From Myxococcales bacterium (GTDB taxonomy: Bacteria; Myxococcota_A; Polyangia; Palsa-1104; JAEUJZ01), in contig JAEUJZ010000180.1 of the NCBI GenBank assembly GCA_016794505.1, positions 1 through 64,000 of the forward strand: DNA of 64,000 bases, in the 5' to 3' direction. The notes below the pieces were generated by a model, which had not been told where the DNA came from, made no database searches, and saw only the letters and a program-made list of their open reading frames with translations. Both the position numbers and the translations under genes were made by a program. Below are positions 8,229 to 15,716 of the stretch, one piece after another; position 1 is the stretch's first letter; each line of letters begins with the position of its first letter.

Positions 8229-8900
8229 TCAGAACATCAGGACAACGCGCGGGACGCCGGTTGGCACGGCGGGATAGCCAGTGCTCTTGCTGCCGACGGC
8301 GACACCGGTAATCACGGCCGCTGCGAGGACACCACCACCGATCGCCGTCCAGAACCACCAGCGTGTATAGATGGGCTTTGCTGGTGTCGGCGACTCGCGG
8401 CGGGGTGCTGCCGCGCTGAGCTCGATCGCGGGGGCGCGCTCGACCTGCGTCGCTTCTGTGGGAGCCGCAGGAACCAGCGCGGACGGGGCTGGCTCACGCT
8501 CGCGCTCACGCATGGCTTTTTCTTCGGCAAGGCGCTGCTTCATCTCAAGCTCTAGCGCCGCCAGTGTGTTGCGCGCTTCGGCCAGGTAGCCATCGACCTT
8601 CTTGCGCATCTCGTTGTCGAGCCGTGGCTCCGAAGACAGGTAGCGATCGTAGTACTCGATGGCTTCGCGCGGATGGCCGGCCTTGCGATAGCACTGCGCG
8701 ATGTTGAACAAGAGGCCGGGCTTGGCTTCGCGCTCGTGCGCGGCTTTGAATTCGGGGATCGCTGCCTCGAACTTCTGCGCTTGGTACAGCGCCATGGCCA
8801 GCTCGTAGTGCGTCTTAAAGTCGCTGGCCGAAGCCGCGCGCAGAGGCCAAAGCCCCACGCTTAGCAGGCACACCCACAGTGCTACGTGTGTGATCTTCAT
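8229..8900 (-). CDS. Exported TPR protein with C-terminal membrane anchor
   Basis: A 223-residue protein: signal peptide (MKITHVALWVCLLSVGLWPLRAASA), then TPR units (YELAMALYQAQKFEAAIPEFKAAHE; LLFNIAQCYRKAGHPREAIEYYDRYLS) over about residues 28-100, a charged helical stalk (LAALELEMKQRLAEEKAMRERE), a Pro/Ala linker, PIYTRWWFW and one transmembrane helix near residues 183-205. Layout and membrane boundary match the protein at 2667-3401. It lies 100 bases after the PEGA kinase and 90 bases before the lipoprotein. TPR anchors of this kind are common beside kinase genes in myxobacteria; an envelope scaffold or kinase partner is inferred, not shown. Confidence 0.75.
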   Translation of the reverse strand: MKITHVALWVCLLSVGLWPLRAASASDFKTHYELAMALYQAQKFEAAIPEFKAAHEREAKPGLLFNIAQCYRKAGHPREAIEYYDRYLSSEPRLDNEMRKKVDGYLAEARNTLAALELEMKQRLAEEKAMREREREPAPSALVPAAPTEATQVERAPAIELSAAAPRRESPTPAKPIYTRWWFWTAIGGGVLAAAVITGVAVGSKSTGYPAVPTGVPRVVLMF

Positions 8901-9000
8901 CGCCTTCTCCTGGCCGATGGGGCCTCGTTGATTGCGCCGTCGATCGCGTGGCCCTGCGGCCTGCGCGGCATCGCTTTTTTGTTGCGGCTGCGTCGGCTGC

Positions 9001-10776
9001 TCAGTCCATCAGCAGCTTGACGTCGCCCGCATCCGTTTCTTTGCCCTTGCGGGTCTTGTGTCCGCGCTTGCTTGCGGCCTTGCGCGGCTCGGTCGGTTTG
9101 CCTGGTTTCCCGACGGTGTCTTCCGCCACGTTGGGCGGGCTCGACGTCGGCAATGCCAACAGGACGATGTCGGTCTCGATATCGGCGCTGTGGCTGAGCA
9201 CAACCGTCTTTGCCGCGTGTCCCTGCACGCGCAGCGTGATCTGCGACTCGCCCGAGTCCGCGGGACGGACCAGCTGAAACGGCGTGCTGCCGATCACCAG
9301 CCCGTCGCTGCGCACGACTTCTGCCCCCGTCGGCTGCGAGCGGAGCTGCCACTTGACCATGCGCGCCGCGGGCGGCTTCTGCGCTGGGCTGGCGGCATCG
9401 TTTCCGTGCGTGTCGCGCTTGCTCAGACTGACGAACCAGAGGCCACTTAGCAAAAGCGCGAACAGAAGTGCCGCTCCACCCGCGATGCGAGCCCATGCGC
9501 GAGGCGGCGCAGCGGGATCTTGGGCGACAGGCGGGGCAGCGCTCGGCGCGGACACTTCGTTAGGGCTCGCTAGCTCGCTCGCATGCGATATCTGGCTTGC
9601 TGGGTTCTTGCGCCCCGAGCTAGATGCGCCCTGGCTGATGCGAACGCTGCCGCTTACCTGACTGCTGGGCGGTGTGCTTACCAGGGCCAGCTCGCGACTC
9701 AGCCGCGCGCCCCCCAGCCCCAGCGCGGTGGCGCCGGTCTCGATCCGTTCTTTGCTGTGCCGCGGCGGTCGCGACGGCCTAGACAGCGTCGCGGCGTGCC
9801 CCATGGTTTGCTGCCCACCAGTGCCAAGCTCGGTCTCGTGCAGCGGGTCGGCCGCCCACAGTGCATCGCCCGCCACGCGTAGCTCTTGCAGCAGCGCTGC
9901 GACGGTCTCCATGCTTGGCCGCAGCGTCGGATCTTTGATCAGCATCGAGTGGACGAGGTTTGCCACCTCGGGCGGCAGATCTGGCAGCACATCCACGATG
10001 GGTCGCGGCTCGCTGCGGACGTGCGCAGCCATGAAGTCAAAGCTGTGCTGTGCGGCAAACGGCAGCTGCCCTGAAAGCAGCTCATACAAAATGATGCCCA
10101 GGGCATACACATCGGCTTTTCCGTCGACGTTGGGCGCAGACAAGCACTGCTCAGGAGCCATATAGGCCGGCGTGCCGATGGTGGCGCCGGTCTCGGTGCG
10201 CAGGCTGCCTTCGACCTCTTGCGACATCTTGGCGATGCCGAAGTCGAGGATCTTGATCAGCAGCTCATCCGCCTTGCTGCGCCCGCTCTCATGCTGCGTG
10301 AGCATGATGTTTCCCGGTTTCAGATCGCGATGGACGATGCTCTTTTGATGGGCAGCGACCATGGCTTGCGCGATGTCGTGAGCGATCGGGATGGCGGTGG
10401 GACCCAGCCCTTGCGGATGTCGCTTGATGTGTTGTTCCAAAGACTCGCCCTGGAGGAACTCCATCACGATATAGGCGGTGCCGTCGTCGAGAAGACCGAA
10501 CTCATAGACCTCGACCAAGCCGGGGTGCTTGATCAGATTGACGGCTCGCGCTTCGTTGAGAAAGCGCGTGCGAAACTCGCTGCTCTGCGACAGCTGCGCG
10601 TGCAGGACTTTGATGGCGGCACGGCGCTCAATGTACAGGTGAACGGCTTCGTACACGGCGCCCATGCCGCCTTTGCCCAGCACGCGCACCAGGCGATAGT
10701 TCCCGACGCGCGTACCCGGCTGCAGCGGCTCTTTCACCATCTGTTCCATCGGTTGCGAGTCAGCAAGGGTCGCCAT
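9001..10776 (-). CDS. Membrane-bound Ser/Thr protein kinase with extracytoplasmic PEGA domain
   Basis: A 591-residue Hanks-type kinase. Residues 26-295 hold the kinase fold: GKGGMG at 34-39, AAIK with Lys56, catalytic HRDLKPGN near 149-156, DFG at 178-180 and YMAPEQ. All catalytic residues are present, so it should be active. A Ser/Thr-rich juxtamembrane linker (about 310-430) contains ETELG, QQTMG and AATLS, possible autophosphorylation sites. One transmembrane helix lies near 435-455. The outside part has a PEGA domain (WQLRSQPTGAEVVRSDGLVIGSTPFQL) and ends in a Lys/Arg-rich tail. It starts ten bases after the lipoprotein gene upstream, in the operon headed by the caspase-like gene. Signal sensed and substrates unknown. 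Confidence 0.9.
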   Translation of the reverse strand: MATLADSQPMEQMVKEPLQPGTRVGNYRLVRVLGKGGMGAVYEAVHLYIERRAAIKVLHAQLSQSSEFRTRFLNEARAVNLIKHPGLVEVYEFGLLDDGTAYIVMEFLQGESLEQHIKRHPQGLGPTAIPIAHDIAQAMVAAHQKSIVHRDLKPGNIMLTQHESGRSKADELLIKILDFGIAKMSQEVEGSLRTETGATIGTPAYMAPEQCLSAPNVDGKADVYALGIILYELLSGQLPFAAQHSFDFMAAHVRSEPRPIVDVLPDLPPEVANLVHSMLIKDPTLRPSMETVAALLQELRVAGDALWAADPLHETELGTGGQQTMGHAATLSRPSRPPRHSKERIETGATALGLGGARLSRELALVSTPPSSQVSGSVRISQGASSSGRKNPASQISHASELASPNEVSAPSAAPPVAQDPAAPPRAWARIAGGAALLFALLLSGLWFVSLSKRDTHGNDAASPAQKPPAARMVKWQLRSQPTGAEVVRSDGLVIGSTPFQLVRPADSGESQITLRVQGHAAKTVVLSHSADIETDIVLLALPTSSPPNVAEDTVGKPGKPTEPRKAASKRGHKTRKGKETDAGDVKLLMD

Positions 10777-10786
10777 GCAGCATCCT

Positions 10787-11716
10787 TTACGGTTGACGGC
10801 ACCAGCGCGGCGTGGGCAGCGAGTCGGACAGGCTGATGGTCACGACTTGCGTCGGCAGACAGGCCGCTAGGCTGGCATCGCACTGATATGGAAACGAGCG
10901 CCCGCAGTCTTCGCTGCTGCTGCAGGCCTTGACCCAATACGTCGTTTCACGCCGTGGATCAGACATCGAGGCCGCAGTGACGCGCACGGCGCCCTGCGCT
11001 GAGCATCCCATCGGCAGCGGATCGGGCAGTACACAGCCACCTTGCGGCCAAGGCGACACGAAGTCGCGAACACAGATACCCGGCGCGCAGTCCGCATTTT
11101 CCGTGCAGGCCTGGCTCAGCTTCTGCGAACAGCCCGACCCCGGCGGCATCGGCGGTGGCATCGGTGGCGGGCCGCCTGCCGAGGATGGGCAGGCAAAGCT
11201 ATTGCTGGTCAGGTAATAGCCGGGCTTGAGCGCGCGGCCGAGCGGTGACTGGCTGATGGTCAGCGGCTGCGGGGCATACAAGAGCACGCGTCGCGTATTG
11301 CCGACAAGCGGCTCGCCTGGGTCGCGGCGACCGTTTTCGTTCTGATCGTAATAGCCAAGCAGGCTGCCCACTGCGTAGCGCGTGCCGTCCGGCAGCTGGG
11401 TAAAAAGCGTCGGCGTGTCAAAGACGTTGAGCGTAAAACTGAAGGGCACCGTTGACTGCGTCGTGATCGAGGGCTGCTCGACAAGCTGGCTATAGTCGCT
11501 GACTTGCAGGCCAACCGAGCTCCACCACGCGCTGATTCGCACCAGCGGTTTTTCAAGCGGCAGGACATCACTGGCCCCCGACACGTTGCCGCGCACGCTG
11601 ATCAGCGGATCGCCTTGAAACTGTCGATCGACCAGTGGGTCGCCGCAGCCCAGCAGCAAGCCAGCCAGGCCAAGAGCTGCCGCGCAGGTGCCAAGGGGGA
11701 AAGTCAGCGTCGCCAT
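10787..11716 (-). CDS. Cysteine-rich secreted lipoprotein
   Basis: A 309-residue lipoprotein. The ATG at 11716 follows GGAGG and overlaps the end of the caspase-like gene by 13 bases, so translation is probably coupled; longer in-frame starts are rejected. Signal peptide MATLTFPLGTCAAALGLAGL ends in lipobox LLLGC. An Ig-like or SdrD-B-like beta domain (VRGNVSGASDVL, YDQNENGRRDPGEPLVG, with an Asp/Asn-rich loop that could bind calcium) is followed by a Cys-rich part (CSQKLSQACTENADCAPGICV; CSSSEDCGRSFPYQCD) of the kind seen in predicted adhesive or matrix proteins of myxobacteria. Partner of the caspase-like protein and the PEGA kinase by operon; role unknown. Confidence 0.72.
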   Translation of the reverse strand: MATLTFPLGTCAAALGLAGLLLGCGDPLVDRQFQGDPLISVRGNVSGASDVLPLEKPLVRISAWWSSVGLQVSDYSQLVEQPSITTQSTVPFSFTLNVFDTPTLFTQLPDGTRYAVGSLLGYYDQNENGRRDPGEPLVGNTRRVLLYAPQPLTISQSPLGRALKPGYYLTSNSFACPSSAGGPPPMPPPMPPGSGCSQKLSQACTENADCAPGICVRDFVSPWPQGGCVLPDPLPMGCSAQGAVRVTAASMSDPRRETTYWVKACSSSEDCGRSFPYQCDASLAACLPTQVVTISLSDSLPTPRWCRQP

Positions 11717-13428
11717 ACCAGGCCTCCGTTGCCAAACAGCGTGAAGGGGGATGCGAGTCCTTGGCCGGACTGCGCGCCGAAGCTGACGTCGGCCCGCGGC
11801 AGAAGCTGCGTCAGGGGACCCAGCTCGATGCGCAGCGACAGGCTGCGCCACAGCGGAAGCTCCAGCGCGAGCAGGCCCCCAAAGCCCATGCCCCAGGCGT
11901 TGCGCGCGGTCGTCATGCGCTCGCCAAGCGGCGCCGAGAAGCTCTGGCGGTGATAGACGCCCTCGAAAAACAGACCGAAGGACAGGCTGACGAAGCGCAG
12001 ATCGACCACGCGCTGCAGGAACACACCCAGGCCGACTTGCGTGTGCTGGTTGGCCAGGTAGCCATCCAGCGAGAGACCGCTTGCCACACCGGCCCGCACG
12101 CGGGTCGAGAGCGACAGCCAGGGCAGATCCAGTCCGTATCCCAGCGAGACTTGTGGCGAGATGTTTTCTCCGCTGAGAAGCGCGCCCTGCACGCCACCCA
12201 AGAGCGAAAGCGCGTGCGCATACAGCTTCTGGCTGCCGCGGTAGCGCACCAAGCGGTCGTACTGCACCGAGCGATAGCTGCGCTGCGCCAGATCGGTCTC
12301 GTGACCGGCCGAGAGCTGCACTTGATACTCGCGGTACTCGGCGGGCAAGCGCTGCTGCACGAAATAGGAACCGGCCGGCAAGAGCAGCGTCGTGTTGTCG
12401 CGCAGCGGGGCGATCTCGGCGATCAGCGGGCCTCCTTCGCGCTCTTCACTGACCAAATACAGCGAGCGGCCATGCAGGTGCAGCCGCGACAGCTGACCCT
12501 GCGCGTTATCGGTCAGCGTCAAGATCAGATCTTCGCGACCGCGCAGATCGAACAAGTACGTCGGATGCTGCAAAGACAGCGTGCGCCCCGACGAGCGCAG
12601 CGTCTGATCGTAGGTGTATCCATACGCTTCCGAGAGCGTAATGCGGCCGTCGCCATTGCGATCGGCGGCACCGCGCAGCCCGTTCATCAAGTGGTGTGTA
12701 AAGAACGATCCACGCAGACGATCCGACTCTTGGCTCGACTCGCCGGCTGCGCTTGACGTCAGGATGGCCATGCCTTCGGCGGCGCTGCTTTCGTCGATCT
12801 GAATATCGAACGACTCGGCGGCCTTGACGCCTTTGACGCGTGTGATGCTGCCCGAGCGACACGCATCGACGATCAGCAGGCGCATGGCCGCGGCAGAGCC
12901 CTGAACCAGCTTTTTCAGCTCATCCAAAGGCAGGCTGCTGCCGCGCAGGTGCAGCGAGGTTGCGTCGGCATGACCCGAATAAAACACCACCAGCGCGCTC
13001 GGCTGACCGGCGCTGACTTGGCCGCGGATCTCGGCGTTTAGATCTTCCAAGGTGCGCCGCACTGTCTGTGCCGACTCGCCCAGAAGCAGCGTCACGCGGC
13101 GACTGCTGACCCCGCCGTGCTGACGCAAGATGTCGGCGATCTGCTGTGCATCGCGCTCGGCAAAGCGCAGACCCAGCTCGTCGAGCTCACCCAGGTTGTT
13201 GCCGATGGTCACCAGCCAGGTCTGCACCGGCAGCGCCTGCGCCGTCGGCAGCCAGACCCACGATGCCAGCCACAATGCCAAGAGCCAGCCCAGCGGCTTT
13301 GGCAGGCCGTGCCCACCGCGGACGCTTTCGATCGGGAAGTCGCTGCGGTCTGCGTCGGGGGTTTTCCCTCGGTCCGGCCCGGTGCTACGTGCTGATCGGC
13401 CCGTGGGCTGCCTTCGTGATCCGCTCAT
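11704..13428 (-). CDS. Caspase-like (peptidase C14 family) exported protein
   Basis: A 574-residue protein; the ATG at 13428 has AGGGAAG upstream. A 45-residue polar leader precedes a hydrophobic helix ending TAQA, probably a long signal peptide or signal anchor. The caspase domain follows: VTIGNNLGE, LRFAERDAQQIADILRQHGG, catalytic His in FYSGHAD near residue 153 and catalytic Cys in LLIVDACRSG near residue 190. SSQESDRLRGSFFTHHLMNGL and an Asp-rich loop ADRNGDGRITLSEAYGYTYD end the domain; the loop is typical of bacterial caspase homologues. About residues 340-574 are beta-rich with alternating hydrophobic strands (LGVFLQRVVDLRFVSLSFGLF) and end in Arg, like an outer-membrane or surface beta domain. 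It heads an operon with a lipoprotein, kinase and TPR protein. Protease activity is inferred from the dyad. Confidence 0.85.
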   Translation of the reverse strand: MSGSRRQPTGRSARSTGPDRGKTPDADRSDFPIESVRGGHGLPKPLGWLLALWLASWVWLPTAQALPVQTWLVTIGNNLGELDELGLRFAERDAQQIADILRQHGGVSSRRVTLLLGESAQTVRRTLEDLNAEIRGQVSAGQPSALVVFYSGHADATSLHLRGSSLPLDELKKLVQGSAAAMRLLIVDACRSGSITRVKGVKAAESFDIQIDESSAAEGMAILTSSAAGESSQESDRLRGSFFTHHLMNGLRGAADRNGDGRITLSEAYGYTYDQTLRSSGRTLSLQHPTYLFDLRGREDLILTLTDNAQGQLSRLHLHGRSLYLVSEEREGGPLIAEIAPLRDNTTLLLPAGSYFVQQRLPAEYREYQVQLSAGHETDLAQRSYRSVQYDRLVRYRGSQKLYAHALSLLGGVQGALLSGENISPQVSLGYGLDLPWLSLSTRVRAGVASGLSLDGYLANQHTQVGLGVFLQRVVDLRFVSLSFGLFFEGVYHRQSFSAPLGERMTTARNAWGMGFGGLLALELPLWRSLSLRIELGPLTQLLPRADVSFGAQSGQGLASPFTLFGNGGLVWRR

Positions 13429-13528
13429 CGTCTTCCCTGGCCTAGACCCGTGAGCCACGCGCTTGGGCAGACCCTGGGTCAAAAAAGTTACCATTGGTCA
13501 TGTTGTCATGTGAGCATAGGCTCTCGTC

Positions 13529-13541
13529 GGAAAAATTTTCC
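13529..13541. promoter_or_regulatory. Palindrome GGAAAAATTTTCC in a divergent promoter region
   Basis: A perfect 13-base inverted repeat lies between the caspase-like gene (leftward) and the cupredoxin gene (rightward), 30 bases before the latter's start. It is an obvious operator candidate in a short AT-rich patch. No regulator can be named. Confidence 0.35.
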
Positions 13542-13570
13542 TATCGCTGCATAGATGCATGGAGGTACAG

Positions 13571-14092
13571 ATGAACACACGTCGTTTGGGCCGTACGCTG
13601 ACCCGTGGCTTGACCCTCGCTTCCTGGTTCTGCATGGGCGTTCTGGTGGCTTGTGACCAGTCGAACACCGGCAACATGACGGTCGACATGACCTCGTCTC
13701 CCCAGGACATGACCTCGCCCCAAGACCTGACGTCCCTTCCAGACATGGCCACGCCGAACACGTTCAACGGCTGTGACACCGCCCTATTTCAAGATCGCAC
13801 CGCGGCCGCGGCCATTCGCACGGTCAGCTTCGGCGGTAGCGGCTTTGTGTACTCGCCCAAGTGCATCCTGATTGCGGCCGGGCAATCGGTGACCTTCAGC
13901 GGCGCCTTTGCAAGCCATCCGCTGCGCCCTGGAGTCGGTGGCAACGCGACGGCTGGCAGCCCTAACAACCCCATCACGGCGACCTCAACGGGCACGACCG
14001 CTATGTTCGCGTTTCCGACGGCTGGCACCTACCCATACAACTGTCAGCTTCACGACGGCAGTGGCATGAACGGCGTGGTCCGCGTGCAGTAG
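13571..14092 (+). CDS. Cupredoxin-like (plastocyanin-type) copper lipoprotein
   Basis: A 173-residue lipoprotein. The ATG at 13571 sits directly after GGAGGTACAG. The signal peptide (MNTRRLGRTLTRGLTLASW) ends in a lipobox (LVAC), followed by a Thr/Asp/Met-rich repeat linker (VDMTSSPQDMTSPQD) typical of Polyangia-type lipoproteins. The globular domain has the type I copper pattern: His in FASHPLRPG, then Cys, His and Met in YNCQLHDGSGM near the C-terminus. Such proteins carry single electrons in the periplasm or at the surface. It has its own upstream region and is followed by a repeat-containing gap, so is probably monocistronic. The copper site is predicted from ligands; redox partner unknown. 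Confidence 0.82.
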   Translation: MNTRRLGRTLTRGLTLASWFCMGVLVACDQSNTGNMTVDMTSSPQDMTSPQDLTSLPDMATPNTFNGCDTALFQDRTAAAAIRTVSFGGSGFVYSPKCILIAAGQSVTFSGAFASHPLRPGVGGNATAGSPNNPITATSTGTTAMFAFPTAGTYPYNCQLHDGSGMNGVVRVQ

Positions 14093-14120
14093 GCGCATCG
14101 CTACCGAGCGAGCCATCTTG

Positions 14121-14174
14121 TTCCTTCCTCCTTATTCCTTCCTCCTTATTCCTTCCTCCTTATTCCTTCCTCTT
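14121..14174. repeat. 14-bp tandem repeat, TTCCTTCCTCCTTA
   Basis: Three perfect copies (14121-14162) and a fourth partial copy (14163-14173) of a 14-base pyrimidine-rich unit lie between the cupredoxin gene and the MoaD-like gene. One strand is almost pure C/T, so it could form triplex-like structure or vary in copy number by slippage. No coding role. Confidence 0.85.
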
Positions 14175-14261
14175 TGTGCGCAGCTCTGCGCTGTTCCTGT
14201 TCCGTTCGCTTCACGCTCTCTCGTTGACAGGTGAAACCGTCCCTGGCTAGCGTCTGCGGCC

Positions 14262-14531
14262 ATGGTTCGCGTGGCGTTTACGGCCAATCTGCGCCGTCAC
14301 CTGGATGTTCCCACCGTCGAAGTGATGGGCGAAACCGTGCATGCGGCGCTGGCGGCGGTGTTTGCGCAAAACCCCAGCCTGCGCGGCTACATCCTGGATG
14401 ATCAGGGGGCGCTACGTCGCCACGTCAGCATCTTTGTCGGGGGCGAACAGATCCGCGATCGCGAGCGCCAAAGCGACGCACTTTCCGACGGAGCCGAGCT
14501 GTACATCATGCAAGCCCTGTCCGGCGGCTAG
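14262..14531 (+). CDS. MoaD/ThiS-family ubiquitin-like sulfur carrier
   Basis: An 89-residue beta-grasp protein. It opens with VRVAFTANLRRHLDVP, keeps the family's VHAALAAVFAQNPSLRGYILDDQG pattern and ends exactly in a double glycine (QALSGG), which in MoaD and ThiS is adenylated and thiocarboxylated. No moaE, moeB or thiF gene is nearby. Instead the BNR-propeller gene starts 42 bases downstream, suggesting a dedicated carrier and not the molybdopterin synthase subunit. Proteins of this size are often labelled ubiquitin-like small modifier. The family is clear; the sulfur acceptor or conjugation target is unknown. Confidence 0.85.
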   Translation: MVRVAFTANLRRHLDVPTVEVMGETVHAALAAVFAQNPSLRGYILDDQGALRRHVSIFVGGEQIRDRERQSDALSDGAELYIMQALSGG

Positions 14532-14573
14532 GCCGGATCGTTTTTGTCATCGCAACTGCCTATCGGAGACCAC

Positions 14574-15716
14574 ATGCACACGCAGACAAGCACGGCCTGG
14601 GTGGCCACGCGCAAGGGACTATTCCGTCTGGATCGCCCGGCTCGCGGAGCCACACGCCACGATAGCCCATGGGCCATTTCGCAGGTGTCGTTCTTGGCCG
14701 AGAACCTGTCGATCGTCTTGCCGGAAAAGGCGGCGCGCGGGGGGGCGATTTTTGCGGCACTGGATACCGGGCATTTTGGCCCCAAGCTTTCGTGCTCGAC
14801 CGACGGTGGAAAGACCTGGGAAGCGCGCACCGCACCGGCCTTTCCCAGACGTCCGCAGGATGCTCCGCCCGAGCTGGATCCCAACGGCCGCCCGCTGCCG
14901 CTTTCCGTGCAGCGCATCTGGTCGCTAGAGAGTGGCAGCGAGCCCGGAGAGCTGTGGTGCGGCACCATCCCCGGCGGCCTGTTTCACTCGCGTGATGGCG
15001 GCACAAGTTGGGACTTTGTGCAGTCGCTGTGGGATCACCCAGGGCGCAAACAGTGGTTTGGGGGCGGCGCGGACTATCCCGGTATTCACTCGATCTGCGT
15101 CGATCCGCGCGACGGCAATCACGTGCGCATCGGCGTGTCCTGTGGCGGCGTGTGGCGGACCCGCGATCGCGGCAAGACCTGGGACGTCTGCGCCACCGGC
15201 ATGCGCGCCGAGTTCATGCCTCCCGAGCGGCAGCGCGATCCGTACATCCAAGATCCGCACTGCATGGTGCAGTGTGCGGCCCAGCCCGGCATGCTGTGGG
15301 CGCAGCACCACAATGGCATCTTTCGCTCGACGGATGACGCCGAGTCGTGGCATGAGCTCGTCGCTCCGCCGGGCGCACCTGCGACGTTTGGTTTTGCTGC
15401 GGCAGTGCATCCGCGCGATCCGCAGACGGCGTGGTTTGTACCCGCGCAAAAAGACGAACATCGTCTGCCAGTGGCGGGTCAGGTCGTGGTGACGCGCACG
15501 CGCGATGGCGGTGCAAGCTTTCAGACGCTGCGCAGCGGACTGCCGCAAGAACACGCGTACGACATCGTTTATCGTCATGCGCTTTCCGTCGATGAAGGCG
15601 GCGACAGCCTGCTTTTCGGCAGCACCACTGGCAGCCTGTGGAGCAGCGATGATCAGGGCGATCACTTTCACCTGATCTCGGCCCACCTGCCGCCGATCTA
15701 CTGCGTGCGCTTCTGA
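14574..15716 (+). CDS. BNR/sialidase-like beta-propeller protein
   Basis: A 380-residue soluble protein with no clear signal peptide; CGGAGA precedes the ATG at 14574. It has repeated Asp-box motifs (S-x-D-x-G-x-x-W): CSTDGGKTWE, HSRDGGTSWD, RTRDRGKTWD, RSTDDAESWH, RTRDGGASF and WSSDDQGDHF, one per blade, giving a five- to six-bladed propeller of the BNR/YVTN type. Between blades are conserved His-rich loops (FGGGADYPGIHSICVDP; QDPHCMVQCAAQPG; LWAQHHNGIF). A true sialidase would carry an Arg triad and FRIP motif, which I do not see, so the common exo-alpha-sialidase label is doubtful. Its pairing with a MoaD-like carrier suggests joint function. It overlaps the tail of the opposing M48 gene by 19 bases. 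Confidence 0.75.
   Translation: MHTQTSTAWVATRKGLFRLDRPARGATRHDSPWAISQVSFLAENLSIVLPEKAARGGAIFAALDTGHFGPKLSCSTDGGKTWEARTAPAFPRRPQDAPPELDPNGRPLPLSVQRIWSLESGSEPGELWCGTIPGGLFHSRDGGTSWDFVQSLWDHPGRKQWFGGGADYPGIHSICVDPRDGNHVRIGVSCGGVWRTRDRGKTWDVCATGMRAEFMPPERQRDPYIQDPHCMVQCAAQPGMLWAQHHNGIFRSTDDAESWHELVAPPGAPATFGFAAAVHPRDPQTAWFVPAQKDEHRLPVAGQVVVTRTRDGGASFQTLRSGLPQEHAYDIVYRHALSVDEGGDSLLFGSTTGSLWSSDDQGDHFHLISAHLPPIYCVRF

Noticed and set aside
11635..12756. 373-codon open frame antisense to the caspase-like gene
   Set aside because: Gln/Arg-rich sequence with no domain, opposite the His/Cys dyad gene.
14574..15716. True exo-sialidase
   Set aside because: Asp boxes are present but the Arg triad and FRIP motif are not visible; a non-enzymatic or different propeller is as likely.
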